Shown: positions 11,301-22,709, numbered from the stretch's first letter. The stretch is DNA of 64,000 nucleotides from Polytrichum commune (GCA_950295325.1 OX485808.1:8742501-8806500), one strand, 5' to 3'. Program-made: numbers and translations. The notes: generated from the sequence alone by a model not told the origin.

Positions 11301-12449
11301 TTGGCAAGTGCACCACTTCTTCCCCATAGCCTTAACTGGCCCTTACGGAAAGAGAACATGCTCCGTCGTCCCGCTTAATAAATGTTATTATGTAGTGGTG
11401 TGATCATCGAATTTGATGTGGCGGCTTGTGACCGGGCGAGTTAATGTGATGTTGCAGCTGGTCTCGTGTTTAACAAAGTGGTCGCACCTGTTTTCATGGG
11501 GGCTCCCTCAAACCCCAAGGCCGCGGAGGAAGGAAAGGCACTCCTCGTGAAGGCCCTCGACATGTTCGACGGCTTTTGGTGCAAGGAGGGCCCGTTTTTG
11601 TGCAGATCAAAGGAGGTTTCGATCGCCGATCTCATTATTAGTTGCGAAATGATGCAACTCAAGGTGATCATCACTCTTAACTTCCTTCTCCACATTGCAA
11701 ACACTCCCCACGTGGAGGAGTAGGCTAAAGAATTTTTTTAATGAACTTGTATATATACCGCATGTGACGAGCAAGTTCCGACACAAATGGATTTTGAATC
11801 TGAGCAAAGTGCCATGTGGCACTTTCCTATTACGCGAAACCTGTATGAAATTTCATGTGTGACCTCAAAAAAAATCATTTAGTGTTTCGACACTAAAGTG
11901 GTGAACTCGCTTATCACTTATTGGTATTCACCCAGGGTTAGCTCATTCCAGCGAAAACTTAACGCCCCTTCAAGTCTGGAATTGATTCATTTCGCCTGAA
12001 ACTCGTTAATGTAATGTGGGGGTCCTAATGCTAATTCCTCATTTTCTTTAAAACAAGTTCTCTAAGCATTAGGTATATAAAAAACACTTATGGTAATTTC
12101 CTCTTAGCCCTTATCCTTGGTGAATTCCCAAGATAGAGTGAACTTCCACGTTGCTCTAACCCTTAGGAGCATAAATTTAGCGGTTGTTTTTAACTAACGT
12201 AAAAGGGTGTTTTGTTTGTCCAAGTTCAGAAATTGACTACCGATTTCGATCACGAAAATTTTTGGTGTGCAGTTGTTGGATGTTTCGGAGGAGTCCGAGC
12301 TTTTAGCATCGAGGAAAAACGTCACGAAATGGTTGCAAGCCGTGGAGGATGCAACGACCCCGGTCTTTGACGAGGTCCATGGAGCCTTATTCGCATTGAG
12401 CAAGCAAGTGAGGGAGCCCAAAGCGAATGCCACCACCGAGCAATCTTAA
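8302..12449 (+). CDS. GSTT: Theta-class glutathione S-transferase (7 exons, 242 aa)
   Basis: Coding exons: 8302-8381, 8523-8596, 9325-9385, 9880-9930, 10462-10541, 11458-11663, 12273-12449. They total 729 nt with GT-AG introns and matching phases. Residues 1-75 form the thioredoxin-like domain: SQPSRA carries the probable catalytic Ser16, GQVPAI the cis-proline Pro60, and FES (Glu71-Ser72) the glutathione gamma-glutamyl contact. The helical domain follows, with YPKDLKLRAQIDCVLDWH, SIADLIISCEMMQL and TPVFDEVHGALF. Theta enzymes conjugate glutathione or reduce organic hydroperoxides. The length fits Arabidopsis GSTT1 (about 245 aa), but the C-terminus TEQS lacks the peroxisomal SKI-type signal known there, so a cytosolic location is more likely. 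The start is the ATG at 8302, which gives the usual short N-terminus. Introns 2, 3 and 5 hold repeats shared with intergenic DNA. Class assignment is firm; substrate is not known. Confidence 0.93.
8695..8925. repeat. Diverged tandem duplication in GST intron 2
   Basis: A stretch at about 8695-8800 recurs at about 8837-8925. Both contain a TGTTCATCA.CATATT phrase, TTAAGAAA or CTAAGAAA, and AGCGAATCCATAACTTG. The period is roughly 140 bp. It has no evident effect on the exons. Confidence 0.6.
9610..9835. repeat. Dispersed repeat in GST intron 3, shared with 26225-26455
   Basis: The sequence follows 26225-26455 in the same orientation. Shared phrases include GCTCATT, TGGTCA, a CCTAGAATGG-like phrase, GAGCAC, CATACCACT, a TATAAGTGT-like phrase and CACATCTACCTT-like sequence. 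Identity is moderate and no inverted ends are obvious. It is an old insertion of an unnamed repeat. Confidence 0.55.
10895..11110. repeat. Dispersed repeat in GST intron 5, shared with 35650-36010
   Basis: The first part (GTAGACTATGGTGAA, GTGCACCGGTCA-like, CAAGAATTT) matches 35670-35710 in the same direction. The second part (ACAAGGTTATTTGAGG, then AACTTGCCTCAAGTTGGAG and TTCTCTGG) matches 35900-36005 in reverse complement. One of the two copies is therefore rearranged internally. Confidence 0.6.
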
Positions 12450-12639
12450 GGCTTAACCCTAGAACTCCGGAGGTTTTTTTGGATGTGTTTTAGTGCTTAC
12501 GGTGGCAAAGTGCAAGGCTCACACATCAAATATCCGGCATGACATTTGGGCACAATCGGTCTAGAATCTAGATCCTAGTATTTCCAAGCCCAACGACTGG
12601 TCACAAGTTGACACCTTTCGGGTTTCCTTTACGAAATTG

Positions 12640-12740
12640 GGGAATATTCTTCTAGATTCCCCAAAACGCACCGGTAATTTTTCTAGAGACTTGAATTTGA
12701 ACCGGTTAATTTCTCGAATCTCAACCGGCTCATATCGTCC
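12640..12740. repeat. Relic of the CCGGTT-rich Mutator-type MITE
   Basis: A short stretch dense in ACCGGT and CCGGTT with ATCTCAACCGG, resembling the end of the MITE at 7179-7403. Terminal repeats are not preserved. It lies just downstream of the GST stop codon, after about 190 bp in which I see nothing else. Confidence 0.4.
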
Positions 12741-13002
12741 GGTTCTCTGCCTTCATTGCCTACCATGCAATTTTGTTTATCTTGCTGGCAATTGTTAGTG
12801 GCAATGCCCATAATTGCCAAGTTTTTTTGGTTCGACAATGATAAGTCTACTTACGGTATTATACTTGTTTGTAATATGGGAGAAGGCCCTCTATTCCGGG
12901 GACAAAGAAAATAATTATAATATTGATGGTAGTAATTCTCAATTGTTGACATGTGTTTGTTGTACATTGGCTGGAGACCACTTGATTCTCATGTGGAAAC
13001 TA

Positions 13003-13866
13003 CACAAAACATGGTATTTAGTGTCACCAATTGTATATGTCTTGCTTAGTACTAATTGTAAACCATCCGTGTAGTGTCACTAACACTAAATATAAACCTA
13101 GCATTACTTGTCATTCCTTGTAAATAAAAAGTCTGGGCATTATAGATTTACAGTGTTGAAATTACGGTCACTTACTAAGTGATCTTTCATCTAATTTTGA
13201 ATCAATCATGGCAATATTTCATTACATAAATGTTAGGGTGTAGAATACACCAAACGAAAAGTGGATGAACTAAAAGTAAGTTGGGACGGTAGTATTACAC
13301 CGTTCATGGTATTTAGTGTCACATGCACTATTTGCAAAGGGCCTAAACTAGATGCCTTGGGGTCTCAAAGTGTCACAACCGCTAGCTGCCAATACGATTC
13401 CCTTCGTCAACGTAAGTAACTTCTTCAAGTGAAAAAATGACTTCATTATGACATTTAGAGTAGCACATTTGGATACATTAGATGATAGTTTTGTGTTTTA
13501 GTATGCAAGGGGGAGATATCTTTGAGCATACTAATGGCAAGTTTCATTTGTGCACACTTTGATTAACCTCTAGATCATTGTGTAACATAGGCATGCACTT
13601 CCTGATACTATTGAACGTCATACTCATGCCAAGATATTAGTAAGTGCACTTGAATGCCAAGTGTCATGAGGTGACACTTATGGTGAAGTTGTTAATCATC
13701 ACAGTAACCTAGCATACGCCTCAAAATAGGGTAAGTGACATTAATATACATGTGACACTAAATACCATAAACAATGCAATTGTAAACTTATTCATAAGAA
13801 ATGTCATAAAAAAGTTGCCACAATGACATAAAATACCGCATTATGACACTAGATACAATATTTCGT
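13003..13866. mobile_element. CACTAAAT-family MITE carrying a nested insertion
   Basis: The ends read GGTATTTAGTGTCACC on the left and GACACTAGATACAATATTT on the right, roughly inverted. The interior (AGTACTAATTGTAAACCATC, TTACAGTGTTG, CATGGCAATATTTCATTACA, AGTTGCCACAATGACAT) matches copies at 26692, 38345, 52168 and 54242. In this copy the body is split at about 13300-13779 by another element. No open reading frame of interest. Target duplications are not clear. Confidence 0.65.
13300..13779. mobile_element. Nested element with GGTATTTAGTGTCACATG ends
   Basis: It sits inside the CACTAAAT-family copy. Comparison with the uninterrupted copy at 52168-52541 shows the host reading up to AGTATTAC and resuming at TTGTAAACTTATTCAT. 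Left end CATGGTATTTAGTGTCACAT near 13305 and right end ATGTGACACTAAATACCAT near 13750-13768 are inverted repeats. A reverse-oriented relative lies at about 21640-22075. The termini resemble those of its host, so the families may share a transposase source. Confidence 0.6.
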
Positions 13867-14699
13867 GTCGTATAGATGACTTAGAGATGAACTTGTTGTA
13901 TGATGTTGAATCAATGCAAACTAAGAATTGGATTGAAGTTTTAATGTTATACTTGTATATTTTGTAATTGCAAGACCTAAAATGTTGGATTATGAGTTGA
14001 TTCAATCTTGAATGAAACTGAATCAACTCAACATTGAGTTCAGGGTTTAGGGTCGTCCTATTCGATTGGAGAGATTCACAAGACATAAGATATGTAGGCC
14101 TTGTGTGGTCACTCTCCTTGATTGAACACAAAATATACGAGTGGTATATACCGGTAACAAGGCTTGTAGTTAAGAACAAACATGAAACATACACATGTTA
14201 CGATGAAATGTGCTCAAAATATAAAACACCATTAATTGTATGTTCAATAATGAACATAAATTGGACAGATCTATGGGATCATTCAAAGTGTAAAAGAAGC
14301 TTCACTTTGATGTCTTATAACTTTTGCATTTCAACTCCGATCATGAAACTTTGAATGACAATCTTCGTCATTTGCCTCCGCTTACCAGATTAAAAACAAT
14401 TCCCAATCCAATCCAATGGTCAAAAAAATCTGTGGAGCTGGAAGGGCCACATACCCTGTGTGATGCAGGCTGTCAGGGTATGTAAGAGAAACTGGGAAAA
14501 GTACTCAAGATGATCGCACTTCAAACGACATTGCAATGTGCCAGAGATTCGATCAGCTAAGTTTAAGCCGTGCACTGAGATCTTTAAATTCCTTCATAAA
14601 TTTCAGTGTCATTATTTGATTCAATGATAAATAAATCAGTTGCAACCACATTGGAAGAAGGAACAAAAAGGAGTAAAAGTGACACATCGTGTGATTCAG
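13867..14699. other. Intergenic, no recognisable feature
   Basis: Two overlapping open frames of about 110 codons run on opposite strands at 13841-14354, but neither shows a known motif and codon use looks random. I treat them as chance frames. Confidence 0.4.
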
Positions 14700-14933
14700 T
14701 GAATGTAGAGAACCGGCTGTTCGTTACAGATGAACCGAACAAGTCGAGTTTGAGAATAACCGGCAGAAGTTCAAGACTTCGGGAACATTACAGATCATTC
14801 AGAGACTCTATGGAATATAGTAATATACCCCTGTTTAATTAAGAAAAACCAAAAGATGTCAACATGTAACTGGTTGGACTTGGTAACATTAGGGTATCGA
14901 CCGATTATGCCCAAAAATCTTCCCGGGCACTGA
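14700..14933. mobile_element. CCGGTT-family Mutator-type MITE, diverged copy
   Basis: Follows the 7179-7403 element along its length: GAACCGGC, GTTACAGATGAACCG, GAGAATAACCGG, GATGTCAACATGTAAC and CCGATTATGCCCAAAAATCT, then TTCCCGGGCAC. The left inverted end is decayed and no target duplication is clear. Confidence 0.7.
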
Positions 14934-14980
14934 TGTGAGTCAAACCCTGACATACATCATACAAATTTGTCGATTCCAAC

Positions 14981-15167
14981 TATGTCCGGGAAGAACCGGC
15001 AGTTGGTTACAGATGAATCGGTTGAATTACCGATCATTTTAGAGGAATTTATAGGAGAATATACCTCAAATGAATGGAAGCAAAACCGGAAGATGTCAAC
15101 ATGTAACCGGTTGGATTTAGAATCACTAGGATCTTGACCGACTATGCCCAAAAACTTCCCCGGCATT
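14981..15167. mobile_element. CCGGTT-family Mutator-type MITE, shorter copy
   Basis: Starts TATGTCCGGGAAGAACCGGC and ends ACTTCCCCGGCATT, the ends being imperfect inverted repeats. The interior shares GATGTCAACATGTAACCGG and GACTATGCCCAAAAACTT with the copies at 7179 and 14700. Flanks GATTCCAAC and GACTCCAAG agree at 7 of 9 positions, a possible decayed 9-bp duplication. It lies about 50 bp from the previous copy, so the two may have inserted separately or arisen by local duplication. Confidence 0.65.
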
Positions 15168-15869
15168 GGACTCCAAGGACTAAAATGTGCAAGAGCACAA
15201 TTCATGCCGTGACCCAAAAACCCATGGCCCACAAACTCATGGCACTTGTCTATGTTGTTCGTTTACATGTTTCTAACAATATTATGGGCACCGTCATGAC
15301 AATAGAGTTATCCGTAAAGTTTGTCAAAGAGGGACAAAACTATGGGTTTGATCCTTCTTTGAATCATCTTTCTATTAAGAGCCCATTAGTTCGTGATGTA
15401 TCAAAGCGTGTTTTGAAAGTTGAGTTTTGAAATTGAATTTTTTAGGACTTCCTCTTCCACCTCTCAAACTAAGGGAGAATTCTCATATTTGAAATAGGGT
15501 ATGCGTTTGGTATCTGCTATCCTAAATCACGGATTGGCCTGTGCAGGCTAGGTTGGCCCGCCCACCCTAGTAGGACAAGCTAGAAAGTTGGTTTTCAATA
15601 GCCCGACACCACTCTTTGTGCATGGTAATTTATGCATGAAGAAAACTTGGGTGACTTTGTGCTAATTCTCATATACACAAGGTTTGGGAATAAACCCATG
15701 GTCTTGTCTGCTTTACTTTATGGACAACTCTGGTGTAATATGAGATGAAATGTCTTTGGTTGCGTTTTTAATTGATGCATGAAAACCTCACAAGGATAAT
15801 CCAAAGACACGAACGAAAAAGGCTCCGGTAATATCCTTCCGTTTCATGCCTCCTCTCAATGAAATTACA
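15168..15869. other. Intergenic, no recognisable feature
   Basis: One open frame of 98 codons (15134-15430) begins inside the preceding MITE and shows no known motif. Nothing else is recognisable before the LINE. Confidence 0.35.
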
Positions 15870-15976
15870 CCTCTTATCCATTAATGTCTAGGGCATCAAC
15901 AATTTTTATTTTTATTTTATTTATTAAAAAAGTAGGGGGTTATTAGGGACTAGCTTAGTAGCCTTTCACCTAGGGT

Positions 15977-16414
15977 TGTTGTCCTTTGTTTACAAGAACA
16001 TAAATTAAGAGATGCTAATGTGGAGAGGAATACTAGGATAGATAACTTTTGGGCTCTTGAGACTAGTCCTAGCAATGAGATTGAAGATATGAGATTGGGG
16101 GTTGGGAGAAGGGGCATTGTTATGTGTTTCTGTCCAAGCTTGCAGTTGTTTATTTATGATCAAGGCTCTCTAGCTAGAAATATAATCCAATGGATTAGAT
16201 TCAAAGTCATGGAAGGTGGGCATCTCGGAATTCTTAATGTCTATGCCTCAAATATGGTTGGGGAAAGGTGTGCCATGTGGAATGAAGTCTTTCAATTTCT
16301 CCCTACAAATTGTAGGTGGATTATGACAAGTGACTTGAACATGGTTAAGAGTCCTTTGCATAGGTCCACATCTACTTGTAGCCGTTTACTGGGATTAAAG
16401 GAAGAATTGGTATA
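15977..16414 (+). pseudogene. LINE endonuclease domain remnant
   Basis: The frame reads through RIDNFWALE, GRRGIVMCF, GHLGILNVYASN, MWNEVFQFLP and IMTSDLNMVKSPLHRS. These fit the endonuclease/exonuclease/phosphatase domain of plant LINEs, where a GDFNM motif holds an active-site aspartate; here it reads SDLNM. The frame closes with a stop at 16412-16414. The domain nicks target DNA to prime reverse transcription in intact elements. Confidence 0.75.
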
Positions 16415-17249
16415 GGTAGACTATAAAAATAAGTATAACATTGAAGATTATTTTAGTAGAGGTGATCGTCCTATCTACTCATGGGACAATTTACAAAGGG
16501 ATGGTATTCGGGTTCTACCTGGATTTGTTAGATTCTACTCATTCTCTAGTTCTATCCAAAACTCATCTTCTCATATAATGCATTATAAGAAAATTAAAGA
16601 TTTATCATTTTTTGGACCACTACCCGGTTTCTCTTCTCATCGATCTTAGCTCTAGCCCATGGGGTGATTCATCTTGAAAGGTTATTACTAGGTTTTTACA
16701 AGATACCAAAACTACATTAAGGCCTTAAGGGAAGCATCTCCTCCTCAAATACCTTTCTTTACAAAAAAATTATATATATATGTATTACCAGAGCGGCTAT
16801 GGATAGGTCAAAAAAGGCTCGACTTAGAGAATCCTTTGAATTTGGCAAGTTCAACTTCACTTAGATCCACAAAGTGAAGCTACTAAATCCACCATTAAAC
16901 ATCTTAGGTCCATATTACAAAAAACTATGGATAGGAAAGAAGAGGGACGTAGAATTTAGTCTAGAAATAAGTGGATGAAATCCAAAGATAGAATGAACAA
17001 GTATTTGTTCTCCTTGGTTAAGGAGTGCCCATCATGAAGTCTCATCACATAAGCTATATGATGAAGACAACACAATCGTCCCTTCGAGGGCAGATCTTGG
17101 CCGAGTTTGTACTACTTTCTACTCTAAGTTGCACGCTCATGCCGAATGCATAAAGTGAGGAATGTTATGCGGAGTTGTTAAGACAAATTCAATGAAATTC
17201 TCACTAATAGCACAGAAGGTGTTGGAGGCCCCAATCACACAAGAAGAAC

Positions 17250-18800
17250 ACTAGTGCAATTCAAGCATTGGCAAAAGGAAAGAGTTTGAGACCGAATGGA
17301 CTTACAAACCACTTCTTCAAAGCACATTAGAGATTTATGAGTACAAATTTCACATCCATGGTCAACGAGTCTTTAAGACGAGGGTGTCACTCAAGGACTC
17401 ATTGTTTTTTGGTTCAAAGAAGGAGACATATTGAAGCTGACCAAGTGGCTACCTATCGCGTTACTCAAACACTACCTACAAGATTTTTGCCAAAGATCTA
17501 CAAAGGCGCCTTCAACATTTTGTTGGTGGAGGTAACATGTAGCAACCCAACTGCTTTTCTTCCACTTAGATTCATCTTGGATAACATTCTTCTCGCCCAT
17601 GAATCCATTTAGTGGGCTAAGGAGTCATGCCAAGACTCAATTTTTCTTCAATTAAATTTTAGCAAAGGCTATGAAAGAGTTGATATTTATGCTCAAAGTA
17701 ATGAAGAAGTTAGGGATGCCTTACTCCTTCATTAATATGATAAAATTGTTATTCCAAGATGCAACATTTTTAGTTAACATTTATAATCAAGTGATAGGTT
17801 CTTTTGTGTGAGGATTGGCCATGTATGTCAAGCTTCCCCTTGAGCTCCATATATTTTCATCATCTTTGCAAAAGCAGTGAATGCTACAATTAAAAATATG
17901 GTGAGGATTGGCCTTGTCAAAGGTATTATTCTTCCTCAAAGTAATTCCCCACAAATCATTAACCAATGTGTTGACGACACATCCTTTATTGTGAGAGCGG
18001 AAGAGGCCAATGTGGACAAAATGGTTCCGATTCTTCAAAGTTTTGGGCTTGCTTCTAGCTTGGAGATTAATTAGCCTAAAAGCATGGTGTACTAGTGTGA
18101 CCGAGGAACCCGTCTCGGTTGGGTGAATAAATTCCAACGGAAATGGGTGGCAAGTGGAGATCTTTTCAAACTACTTGGCAACCCTTTTGGTCTTCATCTA
18201 GGGTTGCAAAATGTTGATTAGTTTCTTATCAACATGGTCAAGGCCAAACTTAGGTGTTGGAGCTTTATTCATTTGTCACTTGTTGATATAATTCTTATAG
18301 CGAATCAGGTATTGATGTCCTCTCTTTGGTACTTCACTGCAGTTTGGGCGGACTCGACGAAAATCTTGGGGAAGATCAAGGCTTTGCTTCGTAACTACTT
18401 ATGGTCAAGCTCGGAAAATACCGCAAGAGCTTGTGTTAGTTGGGATGATTGTACATTGCCTAAGAAAGTTGGAGGTTTGAGTCTTTATTTCCCTAGTAGA
18501 TGCTATGAAAGCCCTCATCAGCAAGTGGATCGCTCAAGCATTTCTTTCAAGCCAATCAAATTTGCAAATTATTTTAAGGTACCGTATCATACAATTGCAT
18601 TATCTTACCATGGCTATTGGGGTCCTTCCTCTCTTTGGTTTTTCTCTCACAATTTCTCTATCATAGGTGGCTCAAAGGTATGGCGTCATATTGCTCAATT
18701 GTGGAAGGCGATGGCACGCACAACTACCTTTCTATCTCCATCATGTTTAGGGATATATTGCAACTTCACTTTTCGTGGAAAATGAAGTATCAAGGCCATG
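17250..18800 (+). pseudogene. LINE reverse transcriptase remnant
   Basis: Pieces in several frames: RFILDNILLAHESI (about 17568-17610), LNFSKGYERVD (about 17653), QCVDDTSF with the catalytic Asp pair at 17973-17978 (a Cys replaces the usual Tyr or Phe), LEIN (18060), then KFQRKWVASGDLFKLLGNPFG, NMVKAKLRCWS and CVSWDDCTLPKKVGGLSL. These are hallmarks of plant LINE reverse transcriptases, from the palm through the thumb region. Frame changes and stops between the pieces show it is long dead. Confidence 0.82.
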
Positions 18801-19600
18801 GCTAGTCCTGTATTTTTTTTTTCAGGGATATCTAGGACCTTGGTTGAAACAATTTTTTTAAATGGGAGGAAACAAGGATAGAATTCTCATTTGTTAAGGT
18901 TTATTATGATTTTTGGGTTTGGTTGGTGGAGCATTATGATTTGTTTCAAGAGAGGATGCGGAATCAACTTGGTGCTCAACCTCCATCACAAAAATGGGTT
19001 GGTTTGTATAGAACTTCAAATGCCTAAATGGGTCATTTGTGTTGGGTACCTCTAGGATTTTAGTTAGGTCCCATGGAATTTACTGCATGGTACTTTTCCT
19101 AAATCCACTATCGGTTGCAATACTTTACACTTACTGAGGTGAAACCAAATGCAAGGAATGCAATTTCTCCAATGGCTTTCACATGTTGGATGTCAAGGGT
19201 TAGGGTGGATAGGCTTTCCCGTGGTATTGCTCAAACCCAATTCCATTTATTCTTTGGAAAACTAGATTAATTTCTCTTTGACCCAACAAGATGATGGTGG
19301 CCTGAAGTTACACCTGTCCCGGCGTACTCGGCTAAGTTTGGCAAGACTTGGATCATTACCCAAGTGGTTCAAGGAAACCAATCCCAAATAAGTGGCAGAA
19401 CAAAATTTCACCTTCCACCTCCTTTAGATGGAACATTATCTAGTATACACGGCACAGAAGGAACCAACCTTCCTTTATTCACAAGGTGGTGGCAGTTAAT
19501 GGATGGTGTGGGCAAATCTCACGAAGGGTGGCTCTATATGGCCAACATTATTTGGCAACTCTTTGTACAAAAAGGTAACTTTGACCTTTGAATTTTTTTT

Positions 19601-20755
19601 TCAACGATGCAATGTCTTTGTGATCAACCACTCGACAAGCCTTTGAAACCTTTTAATAAAATTTGGTTCTTCTTGAGAAGTGGTTGATTTTGTTTCAATT
19701 TGTGCCATAAATATATAAAAATGAATCAATCAAGAGATTAGTTGTTTCAAAATTAATGTTTACGATACCTTGGTCCCACCAAGGGGACCAAGCAACTGGC
19801 AAGTTCAGGGACCCCCATAGCCAGTACGGCCACATAGTCTAGAGTTGGGCACATGCCCCGGCTAGTTGGTGCAAGGCACCCCCTTTGCAACCAGCCAGCC
19901 AAGGCACTTGCCCACTGCCTCCAGTCGGGTGGGTTGTAGACATTGTAGGACGCCCTTGGCCAGGAAACTTGAAAACATCGTCATGCAAGTATTGTCATCT
20001 CAACTTACTTTTAATTTTGTATGCTTTTTTTTTTAAAGTGTTGGGCAAGGGTCCTCAATCCCTGCCATAACACCATCTATATATGTGGTGGGTGTAGGGC
20101 CACACCGAGCCGGCCCAACCTGCTGCCTCCCATGATGGGGCCACCGGATGGCTGGGCCAGGACCGGCCGGTAAGGCCAAGCTATGAGTCAAACACTCATC
20201 TAGATTGTAGCATTCCTAAGAGGTAGCCTATCGTACCCTTTTCCAACTCATGAAATCATTGATGGTCAAAGAAAAATCCCACACTGCATTAAGTGATTCT
20301 CAAATTAGTCCAAACAAATAACATAAGAATATGTGCATCATAGCCATTTAGAGTTAAAAAATTTTGTCCAGTTTTTAAGGACCCGTCATTTTAATGTGTA
20401 CATGAATATATTCACCCATACTAGTGTTTAAATGACCGACATTTTTTTATTATTCGATCACCCAAGCATTGGCCTTGCCAATGTTGTTTTTCTGGTGGTT
20501 GGCATCCACCAATTTCATCTCAATTTGTCATGAAGGTGACCAAAGACCATCGGATTGCTAGAATCATGTAACTAAAGGCAACACAAACATGTGTCAAGAT
20601 TTTTGATAGTTGGTTGCATCATCTTTCCCCGAGACAATACAATGTTTGGCCACAACGCCATCGTATTTGGTTTATTGGTCATTCACATCCACCGAATTGT
20701 AGGCTCGGGTTGGGTGGCATCTGAATAAAATAACCCAACATGGATGAAAGGGCTC
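19601..20755. other. Intergenic; unusually GC-rich patch at about 19770-20180
   Basis: No gene is recognisable. The patch at about 19770-20180 is richer in G and C than its surroundings and repeats short words such as GCCAGCCA, CCGGCC and GGTTGGGC-like runs. It may be a piece of an unrelated repeat family. Confidence 0.35.
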
Positions 20756-21660
20756 TGGTATAACATGTAGGTTGAGGCCCAATTCATTCCAACTTGGACC
20801 ACATTGAACTCATTCGAGGTATGTGATGCCAATTTCATGATCAATTGGCTACTTAGCTTCAATATATTAAGGTTATAAAATGGCTTGATATTTTTTCACC
20901 TTCCCAATGGATGAGTTTACCGAAACACCATGAAGCACTAACCCCAATGTGCAATCCATCAATACAAGACAACATGTTATCCCATTTGACTTTTTCTTCG
21001 TAAGCATAACAAAGATGGACACTTGCACAATTACAGGGATGAAGGTCATGGTGGTTGCAACTGACATGAAAGATATAGGTTGAGGACCAATTCATTCCAA
21101 CCGGACCCCACTTAACTAATTTGAGGTCTCTAAAGCCAAAAAAATTATGAAAATTGATAACATGTTAAGATTGTAGATTGGGTTGATGCATTTTCACCGG
21201 ACCCTTGCAATACATGGGTTTAACCTTGACACCATGAAGCTCTAGGCCCAAAGCATACCGTATTCTTATGTGTACAAAATAACATATGGTTCTTGATATG
21301 ACCCTTTCTTAATAAACATGAAAAAATTGAGCACTCACACAAAAGATGAGGAGATTCTTGTTGGTTACAACAGACAAGGAAGATCCAAACATGTAAAGGA
21401 CCGACTCATTCCAACTAGACCCCCCTAAACTAAATCGAGGTCTTTGATTCCAATTTCAAAATTTGTTAGTTAGTAATCATCCCAAATTTATTTAAATTAT
21501 TATTTCTTTTTAAAAAAAAAATCGACTATAGAATGGCTCAATGCATTTTCACCTTTCAATGGATGAGTCTACTTTGACATCATGGAGCTCTAGCCCCAAA
21601 GTATACACTAAATGTACAAGGTCATAACATTTTATTCAACCTTGTATCTTATATTCAATC
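20756..21660. repeat. Three diverged tandem units of about 315 bp
   Basis: The phrase GACCAATTCATTCCAAC (with variants) recurs at about 20775, 21087 and 21402, each followed by GGACC, an AACT.ATTTGAGGT phrase, then TTTTCACC, a CAATGGATGAGTTTA phrase, CACCATGAAGC and TAGCCCCAAAG. The third unit is cut at about 21640; its missing tail (GACCCTTTCTTTTTAAAC, GAGCACTC, GGTTGCAGCTGACATGGAAG) appears at about 22795-22895, so roughly 1.1 kb of other elements landed inside it. Fragments of the same family recur near 30860, 39900 and 43140. Confidence 0.6.
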
Positions 21661-22075
21661 TTGACACTTAGAGTGTGAGTGTGCTTACTAATATCTTGGC
21701 ATGAGTATGTTCAATGATGTTGTGAGGTCGATGTCTATGTTTCATAAAGGTCTACAGGTTGACTACAATGTACACAATTGACACTTGTCATTAGTATGCT
21801 CAAGAATATCTTCCTCTTGTATATTAAATTTTAAACACATGACACTTGCCATTAGCACATTCAAAAATATCTTCCCCTTACATACTAAAATGCAAGACTA
21901 TCATCTAGAGTATCCCAATATACTACTCTAAATGTCATAATGTGGATATATTTTCAGTTGAAGAAGTTACTCATGTTGACGAATGAAATCGTATTGCCAA
22001 CTAGCATGCATGACATTTTGAAACCTCGAGGCATTAGTTTTAGGCCCTTTGCAAGTAGTGCACATGACACTAAAT
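21640..22075. mobile_element. Reverse-oriented relative of the 13300-13779 element
   Basis: Its right part (AGTGCACATGACACTAAATA) is the complement of the left end at 13305-13330. Words such as TTGCATAC/GTATGC, AATATCTTCCCC, ACTAATATCTTGGCATGAGTA and TTAGTATGCTCAA-type phrases match that element in reverse complement. It is inserted in the third 315-bp unit. Confidence 0.5.
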
Positions 22076-22212
22076 ATCATATTATACCAAGGAATAATAA
22101 CCTTGGTTTCATTCCCTCATTAATCTCTTAAGATACTTTTGCATTAAATTCAGGGCGATTTACGTGAGACTGGTGGACAATACAATGCACAAGTGTCCAA
22201 TAGCTTCACTAA

Positions 22213-22709
22213 GGGCCACTTCACACACAAGACTGAGAGCCCATGACCATTACACTTCAAGCACTCTCATTGGTGGAAAAGGTGGAGCCGGTCCAAGATC
22301 GCTTCACACTGCGCTTGAGGGACCAACGGAGTATGTGAATGCAAGATGGATGTAAAGTCTACATGGATTCCTACATGGCATCGAATGGATCATGTTTCAC
22401 GGTCACTTGGATTATTTTCAAAAACCACTTCTTGAAGGTAGGACTAACACAAAACCAAGAGACCATGGCACTCCGAACACTCACAACTGTTGATTTATTC
22501 TAGTTTATCGTATGTGAGGACCCCGCATGAATAGACATTCATTGCAATAGCATTTGGTTGAGAGCCCGGTCACATATGACTTCACACTACACTTGAGGGT
22601 CCGTGACCACACTACATGATGTTGGAAGTGTGTTGGGACGGCCTTTGGACACTTTCTTTGGGGCTCTCACAATTTCATGGTCACGGCTCTTGGCTCGTGC
22701 GTGAAGCCT
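22213..22709. mobile_element. Tourist-like MITE, copy 1
   Basis: Left end GGGCCACTTCACACACAAG is preceded by TAA; the right end (GTGCGTGAAGCC) is decayed. The interior matches the complete copy at 27710-28201 in reverse orientation: GAGAGCCCATGACCATTACA, CACTCTCATTGGTGGAAA, TTCACACTGCGCTTGAGGGA and CTTGGATTATTTTCAAAAAC. Classification follows the TTA/TAA target preference seen at the better copy. Confidence 0.75.

Larger units (their letters stand above)
15870..19600 (+). mobile_element. Dead L1-type LINE retrotransposon
   Basis: Broken frames on the plus strand carry, in order, an apurinic-type endonuclease domain (15977-16414), reverse transcriptase pieces (about 17250-18800) and a C-terminal part (to about 19591). 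The order and wording match the second open frame of plant L1-type LINEs. Many stops and frameshifts make it inactive. A poly(A) tail or target duplication could not be identified, so both ends are approximate; the first open frame was not found. Confidence 0.85.

Noticed and set aside
13841-14354. Overlapping 106- and 117-codon reading frames as genes
   Set aside because: They oppose each other, contain no recognisable domain and sit among transposon remnants.
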